Part shown: positions 1-16,189 of the stretch, one piece after another
Layout of the letters: every line of letters begins with the position of its first letter
Position numbering within the stretch: the stretch's first letter is position 1
Source: Azotobacter vinelandii CA
GTDB taxonomy: Bacteria > Pseudomonadota > Gammaproteobacteria > Pseudomonadales > Pseudomonadaceae
NCBI RefSeq assembly: GCF_000380335.1
Contig: NC_021149.1
Location: 4,578,501 to 4,642,500 of the forward strand
DNA: 64,000 bases
Direction: 5' to 3'
Program-made: the position numbers and the translations under genes
The notes under the pieces: model-generated
Databases searched by the model: none
What the model was told of the DNA's origin: nothing
Seen by the model: the letters and a program-made list of their open reading frames with translations, nothing else

Positions 1-794
1 TCGAGCAGGATGCGGCAGACCACACCATCGATGCGCATGCGGCTGAACGAGGCCGGCAGCACGGTGACGCCCAGGCCGGTGGCAACCAGGCCGATCAGGG
101 TCATGGCCTCGCTGGCCTCCTGCACGATGCGCGGGATGAAGCCGGCGGCCCGGGCCAGACCGAGCAACTGGTCGTAGAGCCCGGTGCCGAAACTGCGCGG
201 GAAGAACACGAAGGGTTCTTCGCCCAGCTCCGCCAGATGCACGCCGTCGGCGCTGCCGCCGGCCAGCGGATGCCCGACCGGCAGGACCACCACCAGCGGC
301 TCGGCGAACAGCTCCAAGGCCACCAGCTCCGCCGGCAGGGGAAACAGCGGGCGCAGCACCCCGACCTGCAGCCGTCCCTCGTGGATCGCCTCGGCGACTC
401 CGCGGCTGCTCAGCTCGCGCAGGTCCAGATGTACCTCCGGGCAGGCCTGGCGGAAGGCGCGGATCGCCCGCGGAATGCTCGAGGTGAAGGGCGCCGAGGA
501 AGTGAAGCCGACCTTCAACTCGCCCAGTTCGCCACGCTGGGCGCGCCGGGCCACGGCGACCGCCTGCTCCAGTTGGGCCAGCACCTGGCGCGCCTCGGGC
601 AGGAACAGCCGGCCGACCTCGCTGAGCACGACTCGGCGATTGGTGCGCTCGAACAGGCGCACGCCGAGTTCCTCTTCCAGCGCCTGGATCTGCTGGCTCA
701 GCGGCGGCTGGGAAATCCCCAGTTGCCCGGCGGCGCGGCCGAAGTGCAGCTCCTCGGCGACGGCGATGAAATAGCGCAGATGACGCAGCTCCAT
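1..794 (-). CDS. LysR-family transcriptional regulator (C-terminus beyond window)
   Basis: Reading the minus strand from the ATG at 794 gives MELRHLRYFIAVAEELHFGR, a classic LysR winged helix-turn-helix opening, followed by the recognition-helix stretch SQPPLSQQIQALEEELGVRL. The rest is the periplasmic-binding-like effector domain, with a GVLRPLF segment. The frame is still open at position 1, so about 264 residues are visible and the C-terminus is missing. It is divergent from a YnfM-like MFS transporter, the same pairing as ynfL-ynfM of enterobacteria, so it most likely controls that transporter in response to an unknown ligand. A T-N11-A site lies between the two genes. The family call is firm; the ligand is unknown. 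Confidence 0.93.
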   Translation of the reverse strand, partial: MELRHLRYFIAVAEELHFGRAAGQLGISQPPLSQQIQALEEELGVRLFERTNRRVVLSEVGRLFLPEARQVLAQLEQAVAVARRAQRGELGELKVGFTSSAPFTSSIPRAIRAFRQACPEVHLDLRELSSRGVAEAIHEGRLQVGVLRPLFPLPAELVALELFAEPLVVVLPVGHPLAGGSADGVHLAELGEEPFVFFPRSFGTGLYDQLLGLARAAGFIPRIVQEASEAMTLIGLVATGLGVTVLPASFSRMRIDGVVCRILL

Positions 795-803
795 GACAGC
801 CCC

Positions 804-827
804 ATTGATTCGTAGAACATATCAAAT
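804..827. promoter_or_regulatory. Candidate LysR operator (T-N11-A)
   Basis: ATTGAT, then eleven bases, then ATCAAAT form an interrupted inverted repeat whose inner bases fit the T-N11-A LysR box exactly. It lies 10 bp upstream of the LysR start and about 100 bp upstream of the MFS start, where autoregulation and divergent activation would be expected. A separate perfect 10-bp palindrome, CAATATATTG, follows at 836-845 and could be a second subsite. Binding is inferred. Confidence 0.55.
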
Positions 828-924
828 CAGTCGAACAATATATTGGAACCGGGAATATCGCCTCCCCTATGCTGGTCGGCATCCCATCGGCTACCAGCCG
901 ACGATCGCCCGTACCGAGGTCGAG

Positions 925-2166
925 ATGAATAGCCTTGCCGCCCAACCCGCGCCCGCCAGCGCCGCAGCCGCTCCCCGGATCGAAAAGGGCACGACGCAAT
1001 TCCGCCGTGCCTGCTGGGCGCTGTTCGCCGCCGGCTTCGCCAGCTTCGCCCTGCTCTACTGCGTGCAGCCGATGATGCCGGCATTCTCCGCGGCCTTCGC
1101 CCTGAACGCGGCGCAGAGCAGCCTGGCGTTGTCGATCTCGACCATCGCCCTGGCCATGGGCCTGCTGCTCACCGGTCCGCTGTCGGACGCCATCGGCCGC
1201 AAGCCGGTGATGGTCACTGCGCTGTGTGCGGCGGCGCTGCTCACCCTGCTCAGCCCGCTGGTGCCCGGCTGGCATGCCTTTCTGCTGCTTCGTGCGCTGC
1301 TCGGCCTGGTCCTGAGCGGCCAGGTGGCGGTGGCGATGTCCTATCTCAGCGAAGAGATAGATCCGCGCCATCTGGGCCTGGCCATGGGCCTGTACATCTC
1401 CGGCAACTCCCTGGGCGGCATGGGCGGCCGGCTGATCGGCGGCGTGCTGCTGGACTTCTTCTCCTGGCAGGCGGCGCTGGCCGCCCTCGGCCTTCTGGCG
1501 CTGCTCGCGGCACTGACGTTCTGGCGCCTGCTGCCGGATTCGCGGCACTTCCAGGCGACCCCACTGAGCTTCGCCAACCTGGCCCACGGCCTGCGCCTGC
1601 ACTTTTCCGACCAGGGCCTGCCCTGGCTGTTCCTCGAAGCCTTCCTGCTGGTCGGCAGCTTCGTCGCCCTGTTCAACTACATGAGCTTCCGTCTGCTCGA
1701 GCCGCCCTACGGACTGAGCATGAGCCTGGTCGGCCTGCTTTCGGTGGTCTACCTGTCGGGCACCTACAGTTCGACCCAGGCCGGCGCGCTGGCCGACCGC
1801 CTGGGCCGGCACTGGGTGTTCTGGCCGTCGATCCTGCTGATGCTCGGCGGCGTCCTGCTGACCCTGTGCGCCCCGCTGGGGCTGGTGCTCGCCGGCATGC
1901 TGCTGTTCGCCTTCGGTTTCTTCGCCGCCCACTCGCTGGCCAGCAGTTGGGTCGGCCGCCGCGCCCTGCAGGCCCGCGGCCAGGCTTCGTCGCTGTACCT
2001 GTTCAGCTTCTACGCCGGCTCCAGCGTGGCCGGCACGGCGGGCGGCTTCTTCTGGCAGCACGGCGGCTGGACCGGCGTCGGCCTGTTCATCGCCGCCCTG
2101 CTCGGCCTCGCCCTGATCGTGGCCCTGCGCCTGTCGCGCCTGCCGCCGAAGCAGGCACTGGCCTGA
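925..2166 (+). CDS. MFS transporter, YnfM type
   Basis: A 413-residue inner-membrane carrier of the major facilitator superfamily with about 12 hydrophobic segments. The loop GPLSDAIGRKPVMV after the second segment is the MFS signature between helices 2 and 3. Other stretches such as GLYISGNSLGGMGGRL and ASSLYLFSFYAGSSVAG match what I recall of E. coli YnfM, a putative drug or arabinose-type efflux carrier. The ATG at 925 is preferred: an upstream in-frame ATG would add a polar leader that reads through the LysR operator. It is divergent from the LysR gene and ends at a bidirectional terminator. The substrate is unknown. Confidence 0.9.
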   Translation: MNSLAAQPAPASAAAAPRIEKGTTQFRRACWALFAAGFASFALLYCVQPMMPAFSAAFALNAAQSSLALSISTIALAMGLLLTGPLSDAIGRKPVMVTALCAAALLTLLSPLVPGWHAFLLLRALLGLVLSGQVAVAMSYLSEEIDPRHLGLAMGLYISGNSLGGMGGRLIGGVLLDFFSWQAALAALGLLALLAALTFWRLLPDSRHFQATPLSFANLAHGLRLHFSDQGLPWLFLEAFLLVGSFVALFNYMSFRLLEPPYGLSMSLVGLLSVVYLSGTYSSTQAGALADRLGRHWVFWPSILLMLGGVLLTLCAPLGLVLAGMLLFAFGFFAAHSLASSWVGRRALQARGQASSLYLFSFYAGSSVAGTAGGFFWQHGGWTGVGLFIAALLGLALIVALRLSRLPPKQALA

Positions 2167-2175
2167 ATCCGCGAA

Positions 2176-2203
2176 ACGCAAAAGCCCGATCGGGCTTTTG
2201 CGT
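2176..2203. terminator. Bidirectional Rho-independent terminator (MFS / hemE)
   Basis: A perfect 28-bp palindrome with an AAAAGCCCG/CGGGCTTTT core lies between the convergent MFS and hemE genes. The A tract on one arm and T tract on the other let it terminate transcription from both sides. Confidence 0.9.
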
Positions 2204-2216
2204 CATGCGCGGACGT

Positions 2217-3284
2217 TCAGCGGTGATATTGCGCCGACAGTTCGTGCACCGCCTCGAAGAAGGCGCCGGCATGGGCCGGATCGACCTCGGGGGTGATGCC
2301 GTGGCCGAGGTTGAAGACATGCCCGGAGCCCGCGCCGTAACGGGCGAGGATGCGCGCCACCTCGGCGCGGATCGCCGCCGGGTTGGCGTAGAGGACGCTC
2401 GGGTCCATGTTGCCCTGCAGAGCCACCTTGCCGCCGACGCGGGCACGGGCATCGCCGATGTCGCAGGTCCAGTCCAGGCCCAGGGCCTCGGCGCCGCTCC
2501 CGGCCATGGCCTCCAGCCACAGGCCGCCGCCCTTGGTGAAGAGGATCACCGGCACGCGCCGGCCTTCGTGCTCGCGGATCAGGCCGTCGACGATCCTCTT
2601 CATGTAGGCCAGGGAAAACTCCTGGTAGGCCGCCGACGACAGGCTGCCGCCCCAGGAGTCGAAGATCTGCACCGCCTGGGCGCCGGCCAGGATCTGCCCG
2701 TTGAGGTAGGCGGTGACCGCCCGGGCCAGCTTGTCGAGCAGGGCGTGCATGGCCTGCGGATTGTCGTAGAGCATCGCCTTGGACTTGCGGAAGTCCTTGC
2801 TGGAGCCGCCCTCGACCATGTAGGTGGCCAGGGTCCAGGGACTGCCGGAGAAGCCGATCAACGGCACGCGGCCGTTCAGCTCGCGGCGGATGGTGCGTAC
2901 CGCCGCCATCACGTAGCCCAGGTCCCGCTCGGGATCGGGCACCGGCAGGGCCTCGATGTCCGCCGGGCTGGAAACCACTTTGCGAAAGCGCGGCCCCTCC
3001 CCGGTCTCGAAATACAGACCCAGCCCCATGGCGTCGGGAACGGTGAGGATGTCGGAGAAGAGGATCGCCGCGTCCAGTTGCGGATAGCGGTCCAGCGGCT
3101 GCAGGGTCACCTCGCAGGCCAGCTCGGGATTCATGCACAGACTCATGAAATCGCCCGCCTTCGCCCGGGTCGCCCGGTATTCCGGCAGGTAGCGGCCGGC
3201 CTGGCGCATCATCCACACCGGAGTGACATCGACGGGTTGCTTGAGCAGGGCGCGGAGAAAGCGGTCGTTCTTCAGGACGGTCAT
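2217..3284 (-). CDS. hemE: Uroporphyrinogen decarboxylase
   Basis: A 355-residue cytosolic enzyme that decarboxylates the four acetate side chains of uroporphyrinogen III to give coproporphyrinogen III in heme biosynthesis. The N-terminal signature [13 protein letters not shown] (25-37) carries the substrate-binding arginines, and [14 protein letters not shown] holds the catalytic aspartate (about D78). [13 protein letters not shown] and the C-terminal [12 protein letters not shown] are also family hallmarks. The start MTVLKND at 3284 matches the usual length; an upstream ATG would add 17 non-conserved residues. It is downstream of gltD on the same strand, with a terminator between them, so it is probably transcribed separately. 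Confidence 0.97.
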   Translation of the reverse strand: MTVLKNDRFLRALLKQPVDVTPVWMMRQAGRYLPEYRATRAKAGDFMSLCMNPELACEVTLQPLDRYPQLDAAILFSDILTVPDAMGLGLYFETGEGPRFRKVVSSPADIEALPVPDPERDLGYVMAAVRTIRRELNGRVPLIGFSGSPWTLATYMVEGGSSKDFRKSKAMLYDNPQAMHALLDKLARAVTAYLNGQILAGAQAVQIFDSWGGSLSSAAYQEFSLAYMKRIVDGLIREHEGRRVPVILFTKGGGLWLEAMAGSGAEALGLDWTCDIGDARARVGGKVALQGNMDPSVLYANPAAIRAEVARILARYGAGSGHVFNLGHGITPEVDPAHAGAFFEAVHELSAQYHR

Positions 3285-3333
3285 GGCAGGGTTCCAGCGG
3301 GAGAATGCCGGACATTTTCGCAAAGCCCGACGC

Positions 3334-3357
3334 AAAAGGCACGGCGAGCGCCGTGCC
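3334..3357 (-). terminator. Terminator downstream of gltD
   Basis: GGCACGGC-GAGC-GCCGTGCC is a perfect 8-bp stem with a tetraloop. On the minus strand it is followed by four T residues, so it would end gltBD transcription before hemE. Confidence 0.8.
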
Positions 3358-3385
3358 TCCTGGCCGAGCGAGGCCTGCGGTCGTC

Positions 3386-9357
<5,972 letters not shown>

Positions 9358-9556
9358 AGACACTCTCACCGGGCAGATTCTTTACTTTCAAAACGTGCTC
9401 GCCTGCGCGACCGGGACCATCCTCGACGTCGGACAGACAAAAAGGGCGACTATTGTCGCATACCCCGCCCACTCACCACAAACGCCCAGGTCGTTTTCTC
9501 GTAGCAGGGTGTCGCGATCTTGAAAGATAAATCGAATCCGTCGTGTTAGAGCGATA
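9358..9556 (-). other. Intergenic region upstream of gltB
   Basis: This 199-bp gap between damX and gltB presumably holds the gltB promoter. A small inverted repeat, GCGAC-tatt-GTCGC (9446-9459), lies near a possible minus-strand -35/-10 pair TTGTGG-N18-GACAAT. Neither is strong. No coding sequence is recognisable. Confidence 0.4.
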
Positions 9557-11209
9557 TCAGCGCACGCCGGCCTCCTGCTGAATGCTGGCGAAGGTACGCG
9601 GCCAGGGCTTGCTGGCCTGCACCGATGCCGGAAGGGTCCTGACCGCCGCCTGCGCTTCGGCGCGGCTGGCAAAACTGCCGTAGGTCACCACGAACAGCGG
9701 CTTCCCCTGATGCAATTTCCGGAAATAACGGTAGCCCGCCCCCTGGGCACGCACGAAGGCCTGGGCGCTGCCCTCCGAGCGCGTGCCCAGCACCTGCAGG
9801 GCGTAGCGCGTGGCCGCCTGGGAGCGATACCAGTCGCTTCCGGCCGGCGCGGCGGACGACGCGGCAGCCGCCGGCCGGGAGACGGGAGCCGCCGGGGCCG
9901 GCTTCGCGGCGACCGGCGCAGCGGGGGCGGACGGAGCCGGGGCTGAAGCCGCAGGCTTCGCCACGACCCGCGGCGCAGGAGCCGGCGCGGGTGGCGCGGC
10001 CGGCTTCGCGACGGCTGGAGCTGGGGCTGGGGTTTGAGAGGCGGGCTTGGGCTTGGGAGTCGTCGGCTGCACCGCCGCCGGCGCCCTGACCTCGGGCTTC
10101 GGCGCAGGTACCGATGGCACGACGGGCGCCTGCACGGTCGGCGCGAGTGCGGAACTGGCGGTGGCGGCCACGACCGCCGCCGGACCGGCGATCCCGATAT
10201 CCTCGGCATCCGCCTCGCCCGCGGCCTGGGCCAGAGGCTCGCGCAGCACCGGCTGGGCGCCGCCCGCCACGGACGGCGCGGGCGCGGCGCCAGTCGGCTC
10301 GGGCGGGGCGGCCGGTGCCTCCGCCTGCGGTTGCTGCGCCACAGGCTCCTCGTCTCCCGTCCCACCGCGCATGAACCAGGCCACCGCCACGGCCAGGACG
10401 ACCCCGGCCAGAGCGAGCAGGTGCTTCTTCGGCAGCATCGCGCCCGGCGCGCGCTCGTCCTCTTCCTCGTGTCCGGCCAGCATTTCCTCGTGCAGCAGTT
10501 CGCGGGCGAGCCGGTTGATCTCTCCCGGCCAGCCGCCGGCCCCACGGTGAATCGCCTCGATCTGTTCGTCGCTGAACAGGCCGATGTCGCCTCCCGCTCC
10601 CTCCAGGCGCTGCGCCAGGTATTCGCGCGTGTCATCCAGCGTATAGGGATTCAGCCGCAGCACATGGAAACGTTCCTCGCCGTCGGCCAGAGCCTGCAGG
10701 CGCGCCACCAGTTCCGGCTCGCCGAACAGGAACACATGCGGCCGCCCTATATCGGTCCCCGCCGCCAGAGCCAGCAGCGCATCGAGGGCGGCCGTTTCCA
10801 GAAGCTCCGCATCGTCCACCAGCAGGTAGAGGCCCTGGCCCGCGGAGGCCAGCCGCTCCACCTGATCCAGGATCGCTCGCTCGTCCGCACGATCCAGCCC
10901 CAGACCGAGGGCGATCTGCCGCAACAGGCCGTCGACACGCGCCGAGGCCCGCGCGGAAACCACGACGCACTGCACCGTCTGCTTGTTGCTGCTGGCCACC
11001 AGCGCCTGCCGGAGAAGTGTCTTGCCGCTGCCCGACGGCCCGCTGACCACCAACAGCAGGCGGCTGTAACGGGCGAGGTGGTGCAACTGGCCGAGCACCT
11101 GCTTGCGCTGCGCCGGGAAGAACTTGAAGCCCGGCGTTCGCGGCGCGAAGGGGTCGTGGTTCAGTTGGTAGTGGATCAGGAGGGCATCGTCTGCATGCAA
11201 ACTGGTCAT
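9557..11209 (-). CDS. damX: DamX-like AAA ATPase with C-terminal SPOR domain
   Basis: A 550-residue inner-membrane protein. Residues about 30-260 are an ExeA/GspA-type AAA domain with Walker A GPSGSGKT (57-64) and a Walker B-like YLLVDDAELL. A single membrane helix, LALAGVVLAVAVAWF, lies near 267-283. Then comes a long Pro/Ala-rich periplasmic linker, and a SPOR domain from about residue 465 (YALQVLGTRSEGSAQAFV to the end) that binds denuded septal peptidoglycan. The position directly after aroB is that of damX in E. coli, which modulates cell division, so orthology is likely. The linker composition makes the overall alignment weak. The ATG is 7 nt past the aroB stop, indicating co-transcription. 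Confidence 0.88.
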   Translation of the reverse strand: MTSLHADDALLIHYQLNHDPFAPRTPGFKFFPAQRKQVLGQLHHLARYSRLLLVVSGPSGSGKTLLRQALVASSNKQTVQCVVVSARASARVDGLLRQIALGLGLDRADERAILDQVERLASAGQGLYLLVDDAELLETAALDALLALAAGTDIGRPHVFLFGEPELVARLQALADGEERFHVLRLNPYTLDDTREYLAQRLEGAGGDIGLFSDEQIEAIHRGAGGWPGEINRLARELLHEEMLAGHEEEDERAPGAMLPKKHLLALAGVVLAVAVAWFMRGGTGDEEPVAQQPQAEAPAAPPEPTGAAPAPSVAGGAQPVLREPLAQAAGEADAEDIGIAGPAAVVAATASSALAPTVQAPVVPSVPAPKPEVRAPAAVQPTTPKPKPASQTPAPAPAVAKPAAPPAPAPAPRVVAKPAASAPAPSAPAAPVAAKPAPAAPVSRPAAAASSAAPAGSDWYRSQAATRYALQVLGTRSEGSAQAFVRAQGAGYRYFRKLHQGKPLFVVTYGSFASRAEAQAAVRTLPASVQASKPWPRTFASIQQEAGVR

Positions 11210-11216
11210 GGCTTTC

Positions 11217-12320
11217 TCAGTGACTGATCTGTTCCATCAGAGTCCGGTAATCGGTATCCAGGGTGGCCTGCAAGGCCTCGTGCGGGAAGTCTCCAGTCAC
11301 CACCGCCTCGCCCAGGCGCCTGAGCAGCACCAGCCGCAGGCGGCCGCCCAGAACCTTCTTGTCGACGGCCATGTGCCCGAGGAAGTCGTCCGCCGACATC
11401 TGCGCCGGCGGCACCACGGGCAGTCCCGCGCGCTGCAGCAGGCGGATGCCGCGATCGCGCTCGGCCTCGCCGAGCCAGCCGAGGCGCCGGGACATCTCCA
11501 GGGCCATGACGGACCCCGCGGCCACCGCCTCGCCGTGCAGCCATGCACCATAGCCCATGTGGGTTTCGATGGCATGACCGAAGGTGTGCCCCAGGTTCAG
11601 GGTGGCGCGCACGCCCGACTCGCGTTCGTCGACACCGACCACCCGCGCCTTGGCCGCGCAGGAGCGGGCGATGGCCTCGGTCAGGGCCGCCGCATCCAGG
11701 GCGCGAAGCGCCGCCATGTGGGTTTCCAGCCAGCCGAGGAAGGGCTCGTCGCAGATCAGGCCGTACTTGATCACCTCGGCCAGGCCGGCGGACAGTTCCC
11801 GCTCCGGCAGGGTCGCCAGCGTGGCGGTATCGATCACCACGGCCTTCGGCTGATAGAAAGCGCCGATCATGTTCTTGCCCAGCGGGTGATTGATGCCGGT
11901 CTTGCCGCCGACCGAGGAGTCCACCTGGGACAGCAAGGTGGTCGGAATCTGGATGAAGTCGACCCCGCGCTGGTAGCAGGCGGCGGCAAACCCCGCCATG
12001 TCGCCGACGACGCCCCCGCCAAGGGCGATGAGGGTGGTGCGCCGGTCGTGCCGGGCCTCGAGCAGGCCGTCGAAAATCTTCTGCAGGGTTTCCCAGTGCT
12101 TGAAGGCCTCGCCGTCCGGCAGCACGATGGGCGTCAGCTCATGGCCGGCCAGGGTTTGGGACAACCGCTCCAGATAGAGCGGCGCGACGGTCTCGTTGGT
12201 GACCACCGCCACTTGGCGACCGGCCAGGTGCGGAACCATGCATTCCGCCCGGTCCAGCAGGCCGGCTCCAATATAGATGGGATAGCTGCGCTCGCCGAGA
12301 TCAACCTGTAACGTCTGCAT
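11217..12320 (-). CDS. aroB: 3-dehydroquinate synthase
   Basis: A 367-residue NAD- and zinc-dependent enzyme that converts DAHP to 3-dehydroquinate, the second step of the shikimate pathway. The NAD-binding loop is GGGVVGD (101-107), followed by the [19 protein letters not shown] active-site segment. The zinc ligands are visible as E182 in [10 protein letters not shown]245 in [12 protein letters not shown] and H262 in WLHGE. Length is the family norm. It is 51 bp downstream of aroK and 7 bp upstream of damX on the same strand. Confidence 0.98.
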   Translation of the reverse strand: MQTLQVDLGERSYPIYIGAGLLDRAECMVPHLAGRQVAVVTNETVAPLYLERLSQTLAGHELTPIVLPDGEAFKHWETLQKIFDGLLEARHDRRTTLIALGGGVVGDMAGFAAACYQRGVDFIQIPTTLLSQVDSSVGGKTGINHPLGKNMIGAFYQPKAVVIDTATLATLPERELSAGLAEVIKYGLICDEPFLGWLETHMAALRALDAAALTEAIARSCAAKARVVGVDERESGVRATLNLGHTFGHAIETHMGYGAWLHGEAVAAGSVMALEMSRRLGWLGEAERDRGIRLLQRAGLPVVPPAQMSADDFLGHMAVDKKVLGGRLRLVLLRRLGEAVVTGDFPHEALQATLDTDYRTLMEQISH

Positions 12321-12371
12321 GAAAGCCCCCGCATTGGAAAGAGCGCTAGGATAACGCAGTTGCCTGCAGCG

Positions 12372-12890
12372 TCACCGTGGCGGCAACGTGTGCAGGCGGT
12401 CGAGGATTTCCTCCACGACCATGCGTGGCGGGCGTTCGTCGGTTTCCACCACCAGGTCGGCGATCTCTCGGTACAGGGGGTCCCGGACGAGCATCAGGTC
12501 GCTCAGGACCCGTCCCGGATCGGCGGAATGCAGCAACGGACGATTGCGGTCGCGGGAAGTGCGCTCCAGTTGCTGGGCGACCGAGGCGTGCAGGTAAACG
12601 ATCCGCCCGCCCGAACGCAGGGCGGCGCGATTCTCGGAGCGCAGCACGGCGCCGCCCCCGGTGGCGAGCACGATGCCGTCGCTGGCGCAAAGCTCACCGA
12701 TCATCGCCTGCTCGCGCTCGCGGAAGCCCGCCTCGCCTTCCACGTCGAAGATCCAGGGAATGTCGGCGCCGGTACGCTGCTCGATTTCCTTGTCGGAATC
12801 CTTGAACGCCAACCGCAATTCTTTGGCAAGCAAACGCCCGATGGTGCTCTTGCCCGAGCCCATCGGGCCCACGAGGATTACATTTCGCAC
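12372..12890 (-). CDS. aroK: Shikimate kinase
   Basis: A 172-residue P-loop kinase that phosphorylates shikimate at the 3-hydroxyl. Walker A is GPMGSGKS (8-15); the shikimate-binding [11 protein letters not shown] and the ATGGGAVLR loop follow, with the LID arginine in RDRNRPLL. The start MRNVILVG and the total length are typical. Its ATG is 4 nt from the pilQ stop codon, so it is translated from the pil transcript. This arrangement is conserved in pseudomonads. Confidence 0.97.
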   Translation of the reverse strand: MRNVILVGPMGSGKSTIGRLLAKELRLAFKDSDKEIEQRTGADIPWIFDVEGEAGFREREQAMIGELCASDGIVLATGGGAVLRSENRAALRSGGRIVYLHASVAQQLERTSRDRNRPLLHSADPGRVLSDLMLVRDPLYREIADLVVETDERPPRMVVEEILDRLHTLPPR

Positions 12891-12894
12891 TGAC

Positions 12895-15048
12895 TCAACG
12901 ACTCACAGCGATAGCCTGGCTGTTAAGAATACGCGGAGTCAGGAAAACAAGCAGCTCGGATTTGCTGTCGGCGACCACGTCGCGGCGGAACAGGCGCCCG
13001 ATGAACGGCAGGTCGCCGAGGAACGGCACCTTGTCCACGGACTTGGCCTGGATATTGGAGAAGACTCCGCCGATCACGATGGTTTCGCCGTCGCCGATCA
13101 GCACCTTGGCGTTGACCTCGTTCTTGTTGATCGGCGGCACACCGTTCAGGGCCTTGGCGAAGTCCGCCTGATCCTTGGTCACCTTCACCTCCATGATGAT
13201 GCGGTTGTCGGGAGTGATTTGCGGCGTCACCTCCAGCGACAGAGCCGCCTCCTTGAAGGAAGTGCTGGTCGCGCCGCTGGAGCTGGCCTCCTGGTAGGGA
13301 ATCTCCTCGCCGGTCAGGATCTTCGCCGTCTCCTTGTCCGAGGTGAGAACCTTGGGCTGGGAAATGACTTCTCCATTGCCGGTCTTTTCCATGGCCGACA
13401 GTTGGAGGTCGAGGATCAGGTGATCGGAAATGAAGCCGATGCCGAGACCCGAAGTACTGTTCGCAACCCCCATGTCGACGAAGGGAACGGGAGCCATGCC
13501 ATCTTCCAGGGTGAAGTTGCCGACCTGGCCGGTTCCCGGCAGGAATACCTGTCCGTCATCGACGGATTGCGCGCCATCCTTGCCGTACAGGCTCCACTGG
13601 TCGTTGACGAAGCTTCCGCCCCAGCGCACCCCCAGGCTCTTGTCGTAATCGACGTTGGCCTCGACGATGCGCGCCTCGATCATCACCTGACGCACCGGGA
13701 CGTCCAGTTGGGCGACGATCCGCCGCAGCTCGTCCAGACGGTCCTGGGTCTGGTAGGCGATGATATTGTTGGTCCGCTCGTCGACGGTGATGGAGCCGCG
13801 CTGCTCTTCCACCTCATCGCTGCTGGTGACCGACTGGAACAGTTTGGCGATGTCCGTCGCCTTGGCGTAGTTCACCTGGAGCAATTCGCGACGCAGGGGG
13901 GCCAGTTCGGCGATCTGCTGCTGTGCCTCCAGCTCTTGGCGCTCGCGTGCCGCGATTTCGTCGGCCGGCGCCACCAACAGCACGTTGCCGATCTTGCGCT
14001 TGTCCAATCCCTTGGTCCTGAGCACCAGGTCGAGCGCCTGATCCCAGGGCACATTCTGCAGGCGCAGGGTGATATTGCCCTGTACCGTGTCGCTGGCCAC
14101 CAGGTTGAGATCGGTGAAATCGGCGATCAACTGCAGGACCGAACGGACATCGATATCCTGGAAATTCAGCGACAGCCTCTCGCCGGTATACGCGAAGCGA
14201 CCGGCATCACGCCCGGCTCCGCTGTCCTGGGGCTTCGCCTTGACACTGACGGTCAGTCGCTTGTCGGCCTGGTAGACCAGATAGTCATACATGCCGGCCG
14301 GCTCGATGAGGATGCTGGCCTTGCCGGCCTGGCTCGAGGCACTCACGAAGTGCACGGGGGTGGCGAAATCCTTGACGTCCAGGCGTGCCCGCAGGGACTC
14401 CGGCAACTGCGTTCCCGGAAAGTCCAGGCGGATCTTGCCACCCTGCTCCTGGAGGTCGGGATTCATGCCCGGGCTCGACAGGTCGATGATGACGTTGCCT
14501 TCGCCCTGCTCGCCACGCTGGAAGTCGATGCCCCGAACCGCCTTGCCTGGCGTTACGTAGGGCTTGGCCTGCGCGACCGCGAGCGAGGCACTGCGGGACT
14601 GCCGGGTCACGGTGGCCGACTCGCCGATCAGCACATAAAGGTCATGGCCCTCGCTCCGCGTGCTGTAGGGCGACATCGCGGCCAGGTTGACGATCATCCG
14701 GGTGCGCCCGCTCGCCTCGACCAGGGTGACACTGCGGGCGTTGCCGACGCCCAACTCGCGGTACTTGGTCCTCAGCTTGTTGGTCACGCCGGGAAGATCC
14801 AGGGCAATCCGGGCCGGCTGGTCGATGGTGTAGCCACGTGGCGCCGGCACGGCCTCGTCGAATGACAGCTTGAGTTCGACCCGATCGCCAGGCAGGGCCG
14901 CCACGTCCAGGGACTCGAGATCGGCCGCCATCAATTCCGGCGACAGCAGGGCGGTCAGGACCAAAATACCGAGACGCGAAAGGGTGCTGTCCATCGACGG
15001 ATGCCGTAATGCGGAACGGGAACTTTTCTTCATGCCGGAACCGCCCAT
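12895..15048 (-). CDS. pilQ: Type IV pilus outer-membrane secretin PilQ
   Basis: A 717-residue secretin that forms the outer-membrane gate for the pilus fibre. The signal peptide ends near LLSPELMA. Two AMIN domains bind peptidoglycan (roughly 45-250); N0/STN and N1 domains follow (about 300-460) and then the secretin barrel. Signatures are [17 protein letters not shown] and, near the C-terminus, [15 protein letters not shown]. The ATG at 15048 is preceded by AAGGAG at 8 nt and overlaps the pilP stop (ATGA). An internal Met at 15033 is an alternative start. Confidence 0.96.
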   Translation of the reverse strand: MGGSGMKKSSRSALRHPSMDSTLSRLGILVLTALLSPELMAADLESLDVAALPGDRVELKLSFDEAVPAPRGYTIDQPARIALDLPGVTNKLRTKYRELGVGNARSVTLVEASGRTRMIVNLAAMSPYSTRSEGHDLYVLIGESATVTRQSRSASLAVAQAKPYVTPGKAVRGIDFQRGEQGEGNVIIDLSSPGMNPDLQEQGGKIRLDFPGTQLPESLRARLDVKDFATPVHFVSASSQAGKASILIEPAGMYDYLVYQADKRLTVSVKAKPQDSGAGRDAGRFAYTGERLSLNFQDIDVRSVLQLIADFTDLNLVASDTVQGNITLRLQNVPWDQALDLVLRTKGLDKRKIGNVLLVAPADEIAARERQELEAQQQIAELAPLRRELLQVNYAKATDIAKLFQSVTSSDEVEEQRGSITVDERTNNIIAYQTQDRLDELRRIVAQLDVPVRQVMIEARIVEANVDYDKSLGVRWGGSFVNDQWSLYGKDGAQSVDDGQVFLPGTGQVGNFTLEDGMAPVPFVDMGVANSTSGLGIGFISDHLILDLQLSAMEKTGNGEVISQPKVLTSDKETAKILTGEEIPYQEASSSGATSTSFKEAALSLEVTPQITPDNRIIMEVKVTKDQADFAKALNGVPPINKNEVNAKVLIGDGETIVIGGVFSNIQAKSVDKVPFLGDLPFIGRLFRRDVVADSKSELLVFLTPRILNSQAIAVSR

Positions 15049-15572
15049 CACGAGCGCTCCTTCAAGGCGAGACTGCGCGGGCGCTCCAGCCAGCCGCCAT
15101 CGCCGTCGGGAACGATTTCCACGACCTCGACGGAAGCCCCGTCGATCTCGACGACGCGGCCATGATTGCGACCCAGGTAGTCGCCCACCCTCACCCGATG
15201 GACACCGCCCGCCCCGCGCACCAGGGCCTGCATGCCCGTTCCGTTGGAGAGCGTGCCGACCATCTCGAAGACCTCGATGTTGAATCTTTCGAGATACTGC
15301 CTGGAGCGGCTTTCGTCCGGACGGATATCCCTCGAGCCTCTACGCTGGCTGGCCGGGTCGATCTTCACCGGCGCTTGGAACGGGCTGCGCATGGCGGCCG
15401 CACCGTAGGTAAAAGCCTCGTAGGGCCGGAACGCCGGCAACGGCTCGATCGCGCCCCTGGGTCGTGCGCGCACTTCATCCATGTAAGTCTGCAAATCCTG
15501 AAATCCATTATCGACATCGCAACCGGAAAGTCCGACAAGGGCCACAATGCAGACCAGGTGGGCAGACTTCAT
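15048..15572 (-). CDS. pilP: Type IV pilus assembly lipoprotein PilP
   Basis: A 174-residue inner-membrane lipoprotein that links the PilN/PilO alignment complex to the secretin PilQ. The lipobox LSGC puts the acylated cysteine at residue 18. A disordered linker follows, then a C-terminal beta-sandwich (about 90-165) containing VRVGDYLGRNHGRVVEI. Overlaps of four bases with pilO upstream and one base with pilQ downstream imply translational coupling. Confidence 0.95.
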   Translation of the reverse strand: MKSAHLVCIVALVGLSGCDVDNGFQDLQTYMDEVRARPRGAIEPLPAFRPYEAFTYGAAAMRSPFQAPVKIDPASQRRGSRDIRPDESRSRQYLERFNIEVFEMVGTLSNGTGMQALVRGAGGVHRVRVGDYLGRNHGRVVEIDGASVEVVEIVPDGDGGWLERPRSLALKERS

Positions 15573-16189
15573 TTCTGCGGTCCCTTGTCGTTATAGCGAT
15601 AGGTCTTGGCCAATATCTTCATGCGCAACTTCGTATTTCCCGAAGCCACTGGTTTTATTTCGAAATCATGCAATGTGACGATGCGTGGAAGACTGGCGGC
15701 GCCACTTACGAAAGTAGCCAGATCGTGATAAGCACCCATTACGGATATTTGGATCGGCAATTCGATATAGAACTGCCGGACAACTTCGTCGAGAAGTTTG
15801 ATTTCCTCGAACTCCAGGCCGCTGCCCAGTCCGGTACGGGTGATGTCATCGAGCAGAGCGGGCACCTCGGTATCGCTCGGCAATTGCCGCAACAAGGCGC
15901 CGAAAGAGGCCTCCATTTCCGCCATCTGCTGCCTGTAGGCTTCCAGGTTCGCGGCCTGGAAAGCCTTGGTGGAGAACTGCTGCTTCAAGGCCCCCTCTTC
16001 GCCCCGCTCCCGCTCGAGCTGCGCCTGCAGATCCTTGAGATGGAAGTTGTAGCCCAGCGCCAGAACAACGATCAGCATCAGCAGGCAGGTGGCGGTCCTC
16101 AGCGGAGCCGGCCACGAGCCGAGGTTGTCCAGATCCAGATCGGCCAGATCGATCTTGCGCAGACTCTCCAGGGACCCGGACAGGCTCAT
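15569..16189 (-). CDS. pilO: Type IV pilus alignment protein PilO
   Basis: A 206-residue bitopic inner-membrane protein that heterodimerises with PilN. A cytoplasmic segment (MSLSGSLESLRKIDLADL) precedes a transmembrane helix (about 35-50, TCLLMLIVVLALGY), a coiled-coil (LQAQLERERGEEGALKQQ), and a ferredoxin-like periplasmic core ending in EIKPVASGNTKLRMKILAKT. The ATG at 16189 overlaps the pilN stop as ATGA and gives the usual PilO length; longer readings are not conserved. Confidence 0.95.
   Translation of the reverse strand: MSLSGSLESLRKIDLADLDLDNLGSWPAPLRTATCLLMLIVVLALGYNFHLKDLQAQLERERGEEGALKQQFSTKAFQAANLEAYRQQMAEMEASFGALLRQLPSDTEVPALLDDITRTGLGSGLEFEEIKLLDEVVRQFYIELPIQISVMGAYHDLATFVSGAASLPRIVTLHDFEIKPVASGNTKLRMKILAKTYRYNDKGPQK

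Noticed and set aside
12661-14865. A 734-codon plus-strand open frame antisense to pilQ
   Set aside because: Same GC-bias artefact. PilQ on the minus strand has all its domains.
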